The notes: a model not told the origin generated them from the letters alone. 64,000 nucleotides of DNA from Novosphingobium acidiphilum DSM 19966 (GCF_000429005.1 NZ_AUBA01000003.1:62001-126000), one strand, 5' to 3'; counted from the first letter of the stretch, positions 52,888-61,837 are shown. Program-made: numbers and translations.

Positions 52888-54294
52888 ATGAAATATGTCA
52901 GCACGCGGGGCAATGCGCCCGCGCTCGATTTCGAAGGGGTGACACTCGCGGGCCTAGCCAGCGATGGCGGGCTTTATGTGCCCGAAGCCTGGCCGCGTTT
53001 TACGCACGACGCGATCGCGGCGATGGCGGGCATGTCGTATGCCGAACTGGCGCAGCGGGTGATGCAGCCGTTCGTCGGCGATTGCCTGACACCCGATCGC
53101 CTGCTGGAACTGACCACCCTGGCCTATGGCCGGTTTTCGCATGCCGCGGTCACCCCGTTGAAGCAACTGGACGAACGGCAATGGCTGCTCGAACTGTTCC
53201 ATGGCCCCACGCTGGCGTTCAAGGACGTGGCGCTGCAATTGCTGGGCCTGCTGTTCGAAGAATTTCTGGGCCGCCGCGATGATCATCTGACGATTGTCGG
53301 CGCAACCTCGGGCGATACCGGATCGGCAGCGATCGATGCAGTGGCGGGCCGGGCCAAAGTCGATATCTTCATGCTGCACCCGCATGGCCGGGTCAGCGAT
53401 GTGCAGCGCCGCCAGATGACCACGGTGCTGGCGCCCAATGTGCACAACATCGCCATCGACGGCAGCTTTGACGACGCGCAGGCGACGGTAAAGCGCATGT
53501 TCAACGATGCCGCCGTGACCGGGCGGTTCGGCATTGCCGCGGTCAATTCGATCAACTGGGCGCGTTTGATGGCGCAAGTGGTCTATTATTTCGCGGCGGC
53601 GCTGCAACTGGGCGCGCCGCAGCGCAAGGTCGCGTTTGCGGTGCCGACGGGCAATTTCGGCGATGTCTTTGCGGGCTATGTCGCGGCGCAAATGGGCCTG
53701 CCGATCGAACGGCTGATCGTGGCGACCAATATCAACGATATCCTGCACCGCGCGTTGTCGTCGGGCGATTATTCGGCCGGTTCGGTCACGCCGACGGCCG
53801 CGCCGTCGATGGATATCCAGGTCTCGTCCAATTTCGAACGGTTGCTGTTCGACGCTGCCGGGCGCGACGCCACATTGATCGCGACACAGATGAAGGCGTT
53901 CGAGGCCGACAAAGTGCTGCAACTGACCAATGCGCAACGCGCGCATATGGGCCACCTGTTCACCAGCGCGCGCACCACCGCCGAGGCCATGATCGCCAGC
54001 CAGCGCTGGGCGTTCGACGCATGCGGCGAAGTGCTTGATCCGCACACCGCGATCGGCCTCGATGCGGCACGCGCCGCGACCGGTCTGCCTGCCGATGTGC
54101 CGGTGGTTACGCTGGCCACCGCGCATCCCGCCAAATTTGGCGATGCGGTGCAGGCCGCGATCGGCCAGCGCCCGGTGCTGCCCGAACGCGTCGGCGATCT
54201 GTTCGATCGCGAAGAGCGCTACGATCGCCTGCCCGGCGATTACGAGGGCCTGCGCGATTATATCATCACGCGCGCCACGCCCCGCCATGTTTGA
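52888..54294 (+). CDS. threonine synthase thrC: Threonine synthase
   Basis: 468-aa PLP enzyme converting O-phosphohomoserine to threonine. N-terminal MKYVSTRGNAPALDFE, PLP lysine in FHGPTLAFKDVALQ, and GATSGDTGSAAIDAV for the phosphate are all present. ATG 52888 is chosen because the conserved start MKYVSTRG lies there; the frame is open to 52816. It lies 84 nt after SURF1. Confidence 0.95.
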   Translation: MKYVSTRGNAPALDFEGVTLAGLASDGGLYVPEAWPRFTHDAIAAMAGMSYAELAQRVMQPFVGDCLTPDRLLELTTLAYGRFSHAAVTPLKQLDERQWLLELFHGPTLAFKDVALQLLGLLFEEFLGRRDDHLTIVGATSGDTGSAAIDAVAGRAKVDIFMLHPHGRVSDVQRRQMTTVLAPNVHNIAIDGSFDDAQATVKRMFNDAAVTGRFGIAAVNSINWARLMAQVVYYFAAALQLGAPQRKVAFAVPTGNFGDVFAGYVAAQMGLPIERLIVATNINDILHRALSSGDYSAGSVTPTAAPSMDIQVSSNFERLLFDAAGRDATLIATQMKAFEADKVLQLTNAQRAHMGHLFTSARTTAEAMIASQRWAFDACGEVLDPHTAIGLDAARAATGLPADVPVVTLATAHPAKFGDAVQAAIGQRPVLPERVGDLFDREERYDRLPGDYEGLRDYIITRATPRHV

Positions 54295-54324
54295 TCCATC
54301 GCACCTTGCGCGACGGGCTGCCTG

Positions 54325-55212
54325 ATGGCCAGGCTGGTTCTCCAACCCGGGTTGATGATCGGCAGCGGCTGGGATCATTTCAGGCTGCTCGATTCGGGCC
54401 ATGGGCGCAAACTCGAATCGTATGGCCGCTATCGCTTCATCCGGCCCGAAGCGCAGGCCCTGTGGCGGCCGCGGCTGGACGACTGGTCCGCCGATGGCGA
54501 ATTCATCCCCGGATCGGACGAAGATGGCGGCGGGCGGTGGCATTTCGACAGCCCCGTGCCACGCGATGGCTGGCCGCTGGCGCGTGACGAGGTGCGCTTT
54601 ACCGCCGCCTGCACGCCGTTTCGCCACCTCGGGTTCTTCCCCGACATGGCCCCGGTGTGGGACTGGATGGGCGAACGGCTGGACGGGCGCGAAGATGCCG
54701 CCACGCTGAACCTGTTCGGCTATACCGGCGTCGGAACGCTGTCGCTGTCGCGCCATGGGCCGGTGACGCATGTCGATGCCTCGAAGAAATCGGTGGCCCA
54801 GGCCCGCGTCAACGCCGCGTTGTCGGGCATGGAGGATCGGCCGATCCGCTGGATCGTCGACGACGCGGTGAAATTCACCGCGCGCGAGGTACGGCGGCAG
54901 CGGCGCTATGACGGGATCATTCTCGATCCCCCCAAATTCGGACGCGGCCCCGAAGGCGAAGTGTGGCGGCTGGAAGACGGGCTGCCCGGCCTGATCGGCG
55001 ATTGTGCGAACCTGCTGGACAAGGACAGCCGGTTCCTGTTCCTGACGGTCTATGCGGTGCGCATGTCGTCGCTGGCGCTGGCCGGGCTGCTGGACGAGGC
55101 TTTGCGGCATCTGCCAGGCACGATCGAACACGGCGATCTGGGTATTCACGAACAGGGCGAAGGCGGCCGGGTGCTGCCCACCGCCATCTTTGCACGCTGG
55201 TCTGGCGATTAA
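54325..55212 (+). CDS. Class I SAM-dependent methyltransferase (RlmI/RlmK-like)
   Basis: 295-aa methyltransferase: SAM loop NLFGYTGVGTLSL, acid VDASKKSVAQARVN, and the catalytic DPPKFGRGPEG typical of rRNA cytosine-C5/N2-guanine modifying enzymes (COG1092). The N-terminal PUA domain of RlmI is absent. Target is probably rRNA by family. It lies between thrC and folB. Confidence 0.85.
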   Translation: MARLVLQPGLMIGSGWDHFRLLDSGHGRKLESYGRYRFIRPEAQALWRPRLDDWSADGEFIPGSDEDGGGRWHFDSPVPRDGWPLARDEVRFTAACTPFRHLGFFPDMAPVWDWMGERLDGREDAATLNLFGYTGVGTLSLSRHGPVTHVDASKKSVAQARVNAALSGMEDRPIRWIVDDAVKFTAREVRRQRRYDGIILDPPKFGRGPEGEVWRLEDGLPGLIGDCANLLDKDSRFLFLTVYAVRMSSLALAGLLDEALRHLPGTIEHGDLGIHEQGEGGRVLPTAIFARWSGD

Positions 55213-55220
55213 AGGACGTA

Positions 55221-55670
55221 ATGATGAGCGATATCGCGGTGCTGCACGGTGCTGAAACTGGACAAATTGCGCGCGCGGTGCCACAGGCCCGCGCCGTGCA
55301 AGACAGTCTGATCCTTGAAGTCGCCAATATCGAAACCGACGTTCTTACCGGGGTCTACTCGGAAGAGACCGGGCGGCCGCAACCGCTGCGCATCTCGATC
55401 GCGGTGGCGTTGCAGCCGCAGGCCGAATTTGCCCCCGACACGCCGCTGTCGGCCAGCAAGAATTACATGGACCTGAAATTTGCCGCCACCGGCGGCCTGC
55501 CGCAGGGCGTGCATTTCACGCTGATCGAATCGATTGGCGATCAGATTGCCGAAACGCTGTTCCTGCAAGACGCGCGGGTCGAAAGTGTCACGGTCAAGAT
55601 CGTCAAGCTGGCCATCAGCGAGGCGGGCGAAGACATCGGCATGACGCTGACCCGGCACCGGCGGGGATGA
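55221..55670 (+). CDS. folB: Dihydroneopterin aldolase-type protein
   Basis: 149-aa FolB-fold protein, with an N-terminal extension of about 30 residues before the core LILEVANIETDVLTGVYSEE. It acts in folate or tetrahydropterin synthesis. AAAGGA precedes the double ATG 55221/55224. Its stop overlaps the SDR start (ATGA), which fits a shared pterin pathway. Confidence 0.82.
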   Translation: MMSDIAVLHGAETGQIARAVPQARAVQDSLILEVANIETDVLTGVYSEETGRPQPLRISIAVALQPQAEFAPDTPLSASKNYMDLKFAATGGLPQGVHFTLIESIGDQIAETLFLQDARVESVTVKIVKLAISEAGEDIGMTLTRHRRG

Positions 55671-56443
55671 CCGGGTCCGGCCCTCGTCCGCTTGCGCTGG
55701 TAACCGGCGGCTGGCGGCGGATCGGGGCTGCCATAGCCTGCCGTCTGGCAGGCGCCGGTTATGACCTGGCGTTGCACGCGCATCACGCGCACAGTTTCGA
55801 TGCCGCTTTTGCCGATGAATTGGCGCAGATGGGCGCGCGGGTGTTTCCTGTGGCCACCGATCTGGGCGACCTGGCCGCGGTCGAGTCGTTGATCCCCGTA
55901 ATTGTCGACGCGGCCGGTCGTGTGCCGGTGCTGCTGGTCAATTGCGCCTCGGTGTTCCGCGACGACGGCATGCACAGCCTTGATGCGTCGGGGCTTGACC
56001 TGCACTTTCGGGTAAACTGCCATGCGCCTGTCCTGCTGACGCGGGCGCTGGCGGCGGCTTTGGCCGTGACGCAGACCCCGGGTGCGGCGGTGCAGATCAT
56101 CGACCAGCGGGTGCGCAATCCGGTGCCCGATCAGATCAGTTATACCCTGTCCAAGCAGGCGCTGCATGCCTCGACACGCACGCTGGCCCGCGCACTTGCG
56201 CCCTGTTTCCGGGTCAACGCGGTCGCACCGGGGCTGACCTTGCCGACCGACGACTATGACGCTGACCAATGGGATCGGCTGCGTGCGCTGATGCCGCTGG
56301 ACCGGCTGTCGACCCCGGATGACATCGCCGATGCGGTGCTGCATCTGGCCACGGCCCGATCGACCACCGGCGAAACCCTGTTCGTCGATAGCGGCGCGCA
56401 CCTTGAATCTTACCCCCGAGACTTCGTATATATGGGCCGGTGA
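55667..56443 (+). CDS. FolM-like pteridine reductase (SDR)
   Basis: 258-aa short-chain dehydrogenase. NADPH motif TGGWRRIG, with Arg in place of the common aliphatic residue, as in FolM/PTR1 pteridine reductases; the YxxxK active site is Y-T-L-S-K. The tail DRLSTPDDIADAVLHLA is typical. Coupled to folB, so dihydromonapterin or dihydrofolate reduction is the most likely role. Confidence 0.83.
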   Translation: MTGSGPRPLALVTGGWRRIGAAIACRLAGAGYDLALHAHHAHSFDAAFADELAQMGARVFPVATDLGDLAAVESLIPVIVDAAGRVPVLLVNCASVFRDDGMHSLDASGLDLHFRVNCHAPVLLTRALAAALAVTQTPGAAVQIIDQRVRNPVPDQISYTLSKQALHASTRTLARALAPCFRVNAVAPGLTLPTDDYDADQWDRLRALMPLDRLSTPDDIADAVLHLATARSTTGETLFVDSGAHLESYPRDFVYMGR

Positions 56444-56445
56444 CG

Positions 56446-57474
56446 ATGACCCATGAACCCGCCGCCGGCCAGACCGGCGCCGCCCCGCTGATTGACCGCT
56501 TTGCGCGGTCGATCACGTATCTGCGGCTGTCGGTCACCGATCGCTGCGATCTGCGCTGTACCTATTGCATGCCCGAACGCATGCAGTTCCTGCCGCGCGC
56601 CGAGGTGCTGACGCTGGAAGAGCTGTATCTTGCCTCGCGCGCGTTCATGGCGCGCGGGGTGCGCAAAATCCGGCTGACCGGGGGCGAACCGCTGGTGCGG
56701 CGCGACATGATCGATCTGGTGCGTGCGCTGGGCCGCCATGTCGGCACCGATCTCGACGAACTGACGCTGACGACCAATGGCACCCGGCTGGCCGAATTTG
56801 CCGATGACCTGGCGCAGGCAGGCGTGCGTCGGATCAACGTGTCGCTCGACACGCGCGACCGCGCGCAGTTTGCCGCGCTGGCACGGCGCGACATGCTGGA
56901 CGATGTGTTGACCGGGATTGCCGCCGCGCGCGATGCCGGCCTGAAGGTCAAGATCAACACAGTCGCGCTCAAGGGCATCAACGAACACGAAATCCCCGAT
57001 CTGGTCGCCTGGGCGCATGGCGAAGGCCACGCGATCACGCTGATCGAAGTCATGCCGCTGGGCGATGTCGAGGGTGACCGGTTCGACCATTATCTGCCGC
57101 TCGACGCGGTGCGTCGCGATCTGGAATCGCGCTGGACGCTGACGCCCAGCGTGGCGCGCAGCGGCGGCCCGGCACGCTATGTCGATGTGGCGCAGACCGG
57201 CGGACAGCTGGGTTTCATAACGCCGCTGACGGGCAATTTCTGCGAAGGCTGCAACCGCGTGCGGCTGACCGCCACCGGGCAGCTGTATATGTGCCTGGGT
57301 GGCGAGGGCCGCGTCGACTTGCGCGCCGCGCTGCGCAGCGATGCGCGCGAGGCGGCGCTGAACGATGCCTTTGCCCGCGCGATGGGTGAAAAGCAGGAAC
57401 GGCACAGCTTCGACATTTCCGGTCCTGGCGGGCGCCCGACCGTATCGCGGCACATGTCGGTCACGGGCGGATGA
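56446..57474 (+). CDS. moaA: GTP 3',8-cyclase MoaA
   Basis: 342-aa radical-SAM enzyme starting molybdenum cofactor synthesis. N-terminal cluster C34-x3-C38-x2-C41 (DRCDLRCTYC), C-terminal cluster CEGCNRVRLT plus a third Cys in YMCLGG, and the conserved terminal GG. ATG 56446 is chosen; GTG 56440 overlaps the upstream stop. Its product supplies Moco, used for example by the molybdenum hydroxylase at 21937-24647. Confidence 0.96.
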   Translation: MTHEPAAGQTGAAPLIDRFARSITYLRLSVTDRCDLRCTYCMPERMQFLPRAEVLTLEELYLASRAFMARGVRKIRLTGGEPLVRRDMIDLVRALGRHVGTDLDELTLTTNGTRLAEFADDLAQAGVRRINVSLDTRDRAQFAALARRDMLDDVLTGIAAARDAGLKVKINTVALKGINEHEIPDLVAWAHGEGHAITLIEVMPLGDVEGDRFDHYLPLDAVRRDLESRWTLTPSVARSGGPARYVDVAQTGGQLGFITPLTGNFCEGCNRVRLTATGQLYMCLGGEGRVDLRAALRSDAREAALNDAFARAMGEKQERHSFDISGPGGRPTVSRHMSVTGG

Positions 57475-57716
57475 GCGGCTTTGCGCGGCTGGTGTTCCTG
57501 GGGCGCCTTGAAGACCTTGCCGGGACTGCCGGATTGGCCGTGGCGCCCGGACCGCTGGACCAGGTTCTGGCCGGGCTCGATCGCGAACTGGCGGTTGCCC
57601 TGCTCGATGATCGCATCCGGCTGGCGCTGAACGGCGATCTTTTGACCGAAAGCGGCGGCATCACGCTGGTCGACGGCGACGAGCTGGCATTTCTGCCACC
57701 GGTCAGCGGCGGCTGA
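57471..57716 (+). CDS. moaD: Molybdopterin synthase small subunit MoaD
   Basis: 81-aa ubiquitin-like sulfur carrier. The essential C-terminal Gly-Gly is present (PPVSGG), and VDGDELAFLPP is the usual strand before it. ATG overlaps the moaA stop; moaE starts 1 nt after this stop. Confidence 0.93.
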   Translation: MSGFARLVFLGRLEDLAGTAGLAVAPGPLDQVLAGLDRELAVALLDDRIRLALNGDLLTESGGITLVDGDELAFLPPVSGG

Positions 57717-57717
57717 C

Positions 57718-58161
57718 ATGCTCGATGTGCGCCTGAGCGATAGGGCGTTTGATCCCGCGCGCGAAATTGCCGGGTTTGTGTCACGCGTGCCCGATGCGGG
57801 CGGTGTGGTGACGTTCCTGGGCCAGGTGCGCGCCGATCACGGGGTGCTGGCGTTGGAAATCCGGCACTATGCGCCGATGACGCTGCCGGGGTTTCAGGCC
57901 CTTGGCGACACGGCCGTGGCGCGCTGGCAGCTGGATGGCATGCTGATCGTGCATCGCGTGGGCGAAATGGCACCCGGCGATCCGATCGTCCTGGTGGCCG
58001 GCGCCTCGCGCCATCGGCGCGACGCATTTGCCGCAACCGACTTCGTGATGGATCACCTCAAGGGCGAATCATGGCTGTGGAAGCGTGAACGCACCGCCGA
58101 GGGCTGGCGCTGGATCGAACCACGCGGGCAAGACCACGCCGACCGCGCGCGCTGGGGCTAG
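57718..58161 (+). CDS. moaE: Molybdopterin synthase large subunit MoaE
   Basis: 147-aa catalytic subunit converting cPMP to molybdopterin. Active-site lysines in ATDFVMDHLKGESWLWKRE, and GGVVTFLGQVR and RVGEMAPGDPIVLV are typical. Completes moaA-moaD-moaE; moaB, moaC and mogA are not here. Confidence 0.95.
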   Translation: MLDVRLSDRAFDPAREIAGFVSRVPDAGGVVTFLGQVRADHGVLALEIRHYAPMTLPGFQALGDTAVARWQLDGMLIVHRVGEMAPGDPIVLVAGASRHRRDAFAATDFVMDHLKGESWLWKRERTAEGWRWIEPRGQDHADRARWG

Positions 58162-58177
58162 GCGGCGTGCAGATACG

Positions 58178-58210
58178 TGCGCATCGTTTTTTTACAATAA
58201 ACGATGCGCA
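58178..58210. terminator. Hairpin after moaE with T tract inside the loop
   Basis: Perfect 12-bp stem (58178-58189 with 58199-58210) around a 9-nt T-rich loop; seven Ts run 58187-58193. The T tract is in the stem-loop instead of after it, so as a terminator it is unusual. It lies between convergent moaE and the lipoprotein gene. Confidence 0.5.
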
Positions 58211-58233
58211 ACCAAAAACTGCCGACGCGCGCT

Positions 58234-58251
58234 GCGTTCCGGATTGAACGC
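58234..58251 (-). terminator. Hairpin at the end of the 58260 lipoprotein gene
   Basis: GCGTTC (58234-58239) pairs with GAACGC (58246-58251), 6-nt loop. Read from the minus strand it is followed, about 12 nt later, by a run of five Ts, so it could end the lipoprotein transcript. Confidence 0.4.
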
Positions 58252-58259
58252 GCCGCGCT

Positions 58260-58802
58260 TCAGTTTCCAAGCAGGCTGCGCAGCGCCGCGATGCGCGCGT
58301 CTTCAGACTTCACAATCTCGGTTACTTCGCGATTGGCGTCAGCCACGGCGGCATACGTCGCGTCACCTTGCGCCGAGTTGCTTTGTGCAGAGCTGACCGC
58401 GGTGCGCACTTGCAGCGCATCGAGATCGCCCAGCGGCACGGCGGTTTCGCTGCGCGCCGAATCGAGCGCAGCCAGCGCCGTGGTTGCCGCAGCCCAGGCT
58501 TCGCTGCCCACACCGCTGCCGTGGGCGGCAGTGGCCAGGCGGTCGGCCACTTGCGCCTTGTGGTTGAATTGATCCGCAGCGCGCGCGGCCTGCGCGCGCA
58601 ACGTGTCGATCTGGTGCATGATCACCGGATCGGCCGTGCCCGGCGCCGTGGGGGCCGCGGCCAGTGGGGGCTGGGCAAAGGCCCGTTCCGCGGGGCGTTG
58701 GGCCAGCGACGGATAGCCCGCCATGCCGCCGCCGCATCCGGCCAGGGCCATAGTCGAAAGAAGCGTGACGGTGTGCAACAGGGCGCGTGACAGATCGGGC
58801 AT
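58260..58802 (-). CDS. Hypothetical lipoprotein
   Basis: 180-aa protein of unknown family. Signal ALLHTVTLLSTMALAGC with the lipid-bound Cys near residue 23, then an Ala/Gln-rich helical region likely to form a coiled coil (MHQIDTLRAQAARAADQF) . ATG 58802 is chosen because it gives the lipoprotein signal; the frame is open to 58859. It diverges from rplU. Confidence 0.7.
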   Translation of the reverse strand: MPDLSRALLHTVTLLSTMALAGCGGGMAGYPSLAQRPAERAFAQPPLAAAPTAPGTADPVIMHQIDTLRAQAARAADQFNHKAQVADRLATAAHGSGVGSEAWAAATTALAALDSARSETAVPLGDLDALQVRTAVSSAQSNSAQGDATYAAVADANREVTEIVKSEDARIAALRSLLGN

Positions 58803-58852
58803 TGGCGTGCCATAGCATGCCGGGCGGCGACTGGAAGTGCTGCGGCGAAATG

Positions 58853-58881
58853 TTGACACGATCGCTGCATTCGATTATCCG
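58853..58881 (+). promoter_or_regulatory. Promoter of rplU-rpmA
   Basis: TTGACA (58853-58858), 17-nt spacer, TATCCG (58876-58881), about 140 nt before rplU. The -35 box is consensus and spacing is ideal. Confidence 0.55.
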
Positions 58882-59019
58882 CGCCGCTCTTTTGAGGAAC
58901 TTCGCAATTTCGCGGGGTTTCGCCCAATTCCAGCTGTCTGCGATTCGCCGCCACCTTCGGGGTGCGGAATTTCGCCGATGTCGGGTTGGTCAGGCATTTG
59001 AAACGGATAGCAGGAAACC

Positions 59020-59316
59020 ATGTTCGCAATCGTGCGCACGGGCGGCAAACAGTATCGCGTCGCCGCCGGAGACAAGATCGCGGTCGAAAAGCTGGCAGGT
59101 GAAGCCGGCGAAACGATCACGCTGGGCGATATCCTTCTTGCCGGCAAGGACGGCGCGTTGGCTGATCCCGCGTCGGTGACGGTCTCGGCCGAAATCATCG
59201 CGCAGGCGAAATCGGAAAAGGTGATCGTTTTCAAAAAGCGTCGCCGCCACAACTATCGCCGCAAGAACGGGCATCGTCAGCAGTTGACGCTGCTGCGCAT
59301 CCTGTCCGTCGCCTGA
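59020..59316 (+). CDS. rplU: Ribosomal protein bL21
   Basis: 98-aa large-subunit protein. Typical start MFAIVRTGGKQYRV and the signature FKKRRRHNYRRKNGHRQQLT. First gene of rplU-rpmA, with a 139-nt leader that may hold autoregulatory structure. The usual neighbour obgE is replaced by a GNAT gene. Confidence 0.97.
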   Translation: MFAIVRTGGKQYRVAAGDKIAVEKLAGEAGETITLGDILLAGKDGALADPASVTVSAEIIAQAKSEKVIVFKKRRRHNYRRKNGHRQQLTLLRILSVA

Positions 59317-59344
59317 TCCGACTGCGTTCGAGGAGTAATCTACT

Positions 59345-59614
59345 ATGGCACACAAGAAAGCAGGCGGCTCGTCGCGCAACGGTCGCGATTCGCAGTCGAA
59401 GCGCCTTGGCGTGAAGAAGTTCGGCGGTCAGGACGTGATCGGCGGCAACATCATCATTCGCCAGCGCGGTACCCGCGTATATCCCGGTGCGAACGTCGGC
59501 CTGGGCCGCGATCACACGCTGTTCGCCACGGCCAATGGCCGCGTGCGTTTTCATTCGGGCAAGCTTGGCCGCAAATACGTGTCGGTCGACATGATGGCAG
59601 AAGCCGCCGAATAA
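59345..59614 (+). CDS. rpmA: Ribosomal protein bL27
   Basis: 89-aa large-subunit protein near the peptidyl-transferase centre. MAHKKAGGSSRNGRDSQSKR at the N-terminus and the GTRVYPGANVGLGRDHTLFA region are typical. It begins 28 nt after rplU and is preceded by GAGGAG. Confidence 0.97.
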   Translation: MAHKKAGGSSRNGRDSQSKRLGVKKFGGQDVIGGNIIIRQRGTRVYPGANVGLGRDHTLFATANGRVRFHSGKLGRKYVSVDMMAEAAE

Positions 59615-59914
59615 CCGGATGGTTCAAACACGGGCCATCCTGACGGGATGGCCCCCGCCGGTCTTGCATACGCAAACCGGCTGATCGAGGGAGAGGGGCC
59701 CGCCCGTCTCCCTCTTTTTGCGTCTCCCTCATCCCCGACCAGCCGTTTTGCAGCGCCGTTTGCCGCAAATCGGATGCAATCGACGCATGTCGAAATAGTC
59801 CTGTCACGTCAGTCGGTTATCCGCGCGTCGCAGCCACCCGGAGGGACCGGGCCAAGGCGACCGATCGGATCGACCACCCAATGCAAATGGCGGGGCGGAT
59901 GAAGGAGATGAACG
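59615..59914 (+). other. rpmA downstream region
   Basis: 300 bp with no supported gene. Two hairpins lie in its first 105 bp: GGGCCATCC/GGATGGCCC (59632-59640 with 59646-59654) and the T-tailed terminator at 59687-59719. The rest shows only the GNAT leader with AAGGAG before 59915. Confidence 0.6.
59687..59719 (+). terminator. Intrinsic terminator after rpmA
   Basis: GAGGGAGA (59687-59694) pairs with TCTCCCTC (59707-59714), 12-nt loop, followed by five Ts (59715-59719). Classical rho-independent terminator for rplU-rpmA. Confidence 0.85.
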
Positions 59915-60421
59915 ATGTTCATTCGCAGCGAACGGCTGTTCTTGCGGCCAGCCTGGCCCGAAGAACGGGCCGAATTTTCCGGGGCCTGGATGAACAATGC
60001 CCTGTTCCCGGCAACGTCGCCGCAGTCGATGCATCACCCGTTGTTCGTGGTGACCGTGCCCGGGCCTGATGGCGCGCTGGTGGTCGGGATGACGGGTCTG
60101 ATCGACAATGGCGGCGAAACCGAGCTGGCCATGTGGACGGTGCCCGATCATCGCAACCGGGGCTTTGCCACCGAGGCGGCCCGCGCCACCCTGTCGGTGG
60201 CGGCAGCACTCGGGCATTGCCGGCTGATCGCCCATCACTATGCCGACAGTCCGGCCACCGGGCGGGTTCTGGCAAGGCTGGGCTTTGTGCCGACAGGCCA
60301 TGTGCGCATGCACGACAGCGCCGCGCGTGGCGGTGCCGAAGCTGCGCATGTTTACGCGCTGAACCTGTGCCCGCCCGCCAGCGACCCGGCCGACCCCGAA
60401 CCGATGCGCCACGCCGCCTAG
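59915..60421 (+). CDS. GNAT N-acetyltransferase
   Basis: 168-aa acetyltransferase of the RimJ/RimL type; acetyl-CoA motif A is visible in PDHRNRGFATEAARATL, and the late strand HYADSPATGRVLARLGFV is usual. Target could be a protein N-terminus or a small amine. AAGGAG lies directly upstream of ATG 59915. Confidence 0.88.
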   Translation: MFIRSERLFLRPAWPEERAEFSGAWMNNALFPATSPQSMHHPLFVVTVPGPDGALVVGMTGLIDNGGETELAMWTVPDHRNRGFATEAARATLSVAAALGHCRLIAHHYADSPATGRVLARLGFVPTGHVRMHDSAARGGAEAAHVYALNLCPPASDPADPEPMRHAA

Positions 60422-60517
60422 GGTCATGGCTTTAGCTGTTTCTTGCCATTACGGCCACTTGGCCCTAGGCAAACCCGGCTGACAATCGGGTCTGTCGGCG
60501 GGAATGCCCAGGGGTCA

Positions 60518-61090
60518 ATGGCAACACGCAAGCGTCTCAGTCCGGAAGAAAGTCGTGTGGCCGCGCTCGAGGCGGCGCGCCTGCTGCTGATCGAGGACGG
60601 CCCCCAGGCGGTGACGCTCAAGGCTGTGGCCGCGATGATCGGGCGTACGCATGCCAATCTGTTGCACCATTTCGGTTCTGCCGCGGGGCTGCACCGCGAT
60701 CTTGCGCGGTATCTGACCGCGACGATCTGCGCCAAGATCCGCGAAGCCGTGCTGGCCAGCCGGTCGGGCATGGGATCGCCGCGCAATGTGGTCGATCTGA
60801 CGTTCGATGCGTTCGATCGCGAAGGTGCAGGCGCGCTGGCATCGTGGATGCTGGTCACCGGCAATCGCGACGCGCTCGATCCGATTGTCGAAACGATCCA
60901 CGATCTGGTGATCGATCTGGATGAATTCGGCGGGGAACGCCGCCGTGACAACACTTTGGCGCTGACGCTGATGGCGTTGGGCGATGCACTGCTGGGCGGC
61001 CCGCTGAGCCGTGCGCTCGAATTGCCGCGGCATGCCGCGCGCGACCGCGCCGAACAGATGCTGCGCGAAACGCTGGAAGAACAGGGCTGA
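60518..61090 (+). CDS. TetR-family transcriptional regulator
   Basis: 190-aa one-component regulator. The helix-turn-helix at residues 32-53 includes VTLKAVAAMIGRTHANLLHHF, and the rest is the ligand-binding helical domain. ATG 60518 is chosen; the frame is open to 60443. The stop abuts the stop of convergent ygfZ with no gap. Target unknown; the repeat just upstream (ACCCG/CGGGT near 60474-60492) may be autoregulatory. Confidence 0.87.
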   Translation: MATRKRLSPEESRVAALEAARLLLIEDGPQAVTLKAVAAMIGRTHANLLHHFGSAAGLHRDLARYLTATICAKIREAVLASRSGMGSPRNVVDLTFDAFDREGAGALASWMLVTGNRDALDPIVETIHDLVIDLDEFGGERRRDNTLALTLMALGDALLGGPLSRALELPRHAARDRAEQMLRETLEEQG

Positions 61091-61837
61091 TCAGGCCTCG
61101 GGCGTCAGGTTCATCCACCCGGGCGCATCGTCGATATCCTCAACCCGCAGATGATCGACCGCCAGCCCCAGATCGGGATAGGCAACCCGCTGCCGATCGG
61201 GGCGCGACCGGTCCAGCGGCACCACCACCAGCCGGCGATTGACCTTTTGCCGCCAGTTCATCCGCGCGGTGTTTTCCTGCCCGACATAGCAGCCCTTGGT
61301 GAAACTGACCCCGTTCAGGTCGGCGGCGTTGGTTTCCAGCCACAGCGTGGCGTCGCTGCCCAGTTCGGCCTGCCCCTCGGGCACCCCAAGCGCCAGGCGG
61401 TGCGCCAGCCACGCTGCGTCGGCATGGCCATCGGTGTGGTTGACCGGCGCGATCCACCGCCAGCCCAATGCCGCCAGGCGCGGATCGCGCACAGCCGCGT
61501 CAGGCCCGGTTTCAGCCTGCCAGAACACACCCAGCGCGGGATCGCGCGCAATCGCGACAGGGCGCCGCAGTCGGTACATCGACAGGCGCCGCGCCAGCGC
61601 ATCGGCGGCATCGGCCGCGCAATCGATCAGCAGCGCCTGGCCGTCGCGCCACACCAGGAAATCGAACAACGCCTTGCCCTGGGGCGACAGCAACCCGGCC
61701 CAGACAGGCAGGTCACCGGTCACATCCTGGGTCACCAGTCCTTGCAGAAATGCGGCGACATCTTCGGCAGGATCGGTCTGTGACAGGCGCAGAACGGCGC
61801 GGGCATGAAGGCGGGGGGCAAGTTTGGTGTTCGGCAT
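61091..61837 (-). CDS. ygfZ: YgfZ/GcvT-like folate-binding protein
   Basis: 248-aa protein acting in iron-sulfur cluster repair or assembly with tetrahydrofolate. The signature KGCYVGQE is intact, followed by NTARMNWRQKVNRRL. LSMYRLRRPVAI is the preceding core strand. ATG 61837 is chosen; upstream sequence lacks similarity. Convergent with TetR. Confidence 0.93.
   Translation of the reverse strand: MPNTKLAPRLHARAVLRLSQTDPAEDVAAFLQGLVTQDVTGDLPVWAGLLSPQGKALFDFLVWRDGQALLIDCAADAADALARRLSMYRLRRPVAIARDPALGVFWQAETGPDAAVRDPRLAALGWRWIAPVNHTDGHADAAWLAHRLALGVPEGQAELGSDATLWLETNAADLNGVSFTKGCYVGQENTARMNWRQKVNRRLVVVPLDRSRPDRQRVAYPDLGLAVDHLRVEDIDDAPGWMNLTPEA

Noticed and set aside
59613..59624. AACC-N4-GGTT similar to the palindrome at 33680
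   Set aside because: It overlaps the rpmA stop codon and lies before a terminator; most likely chance.
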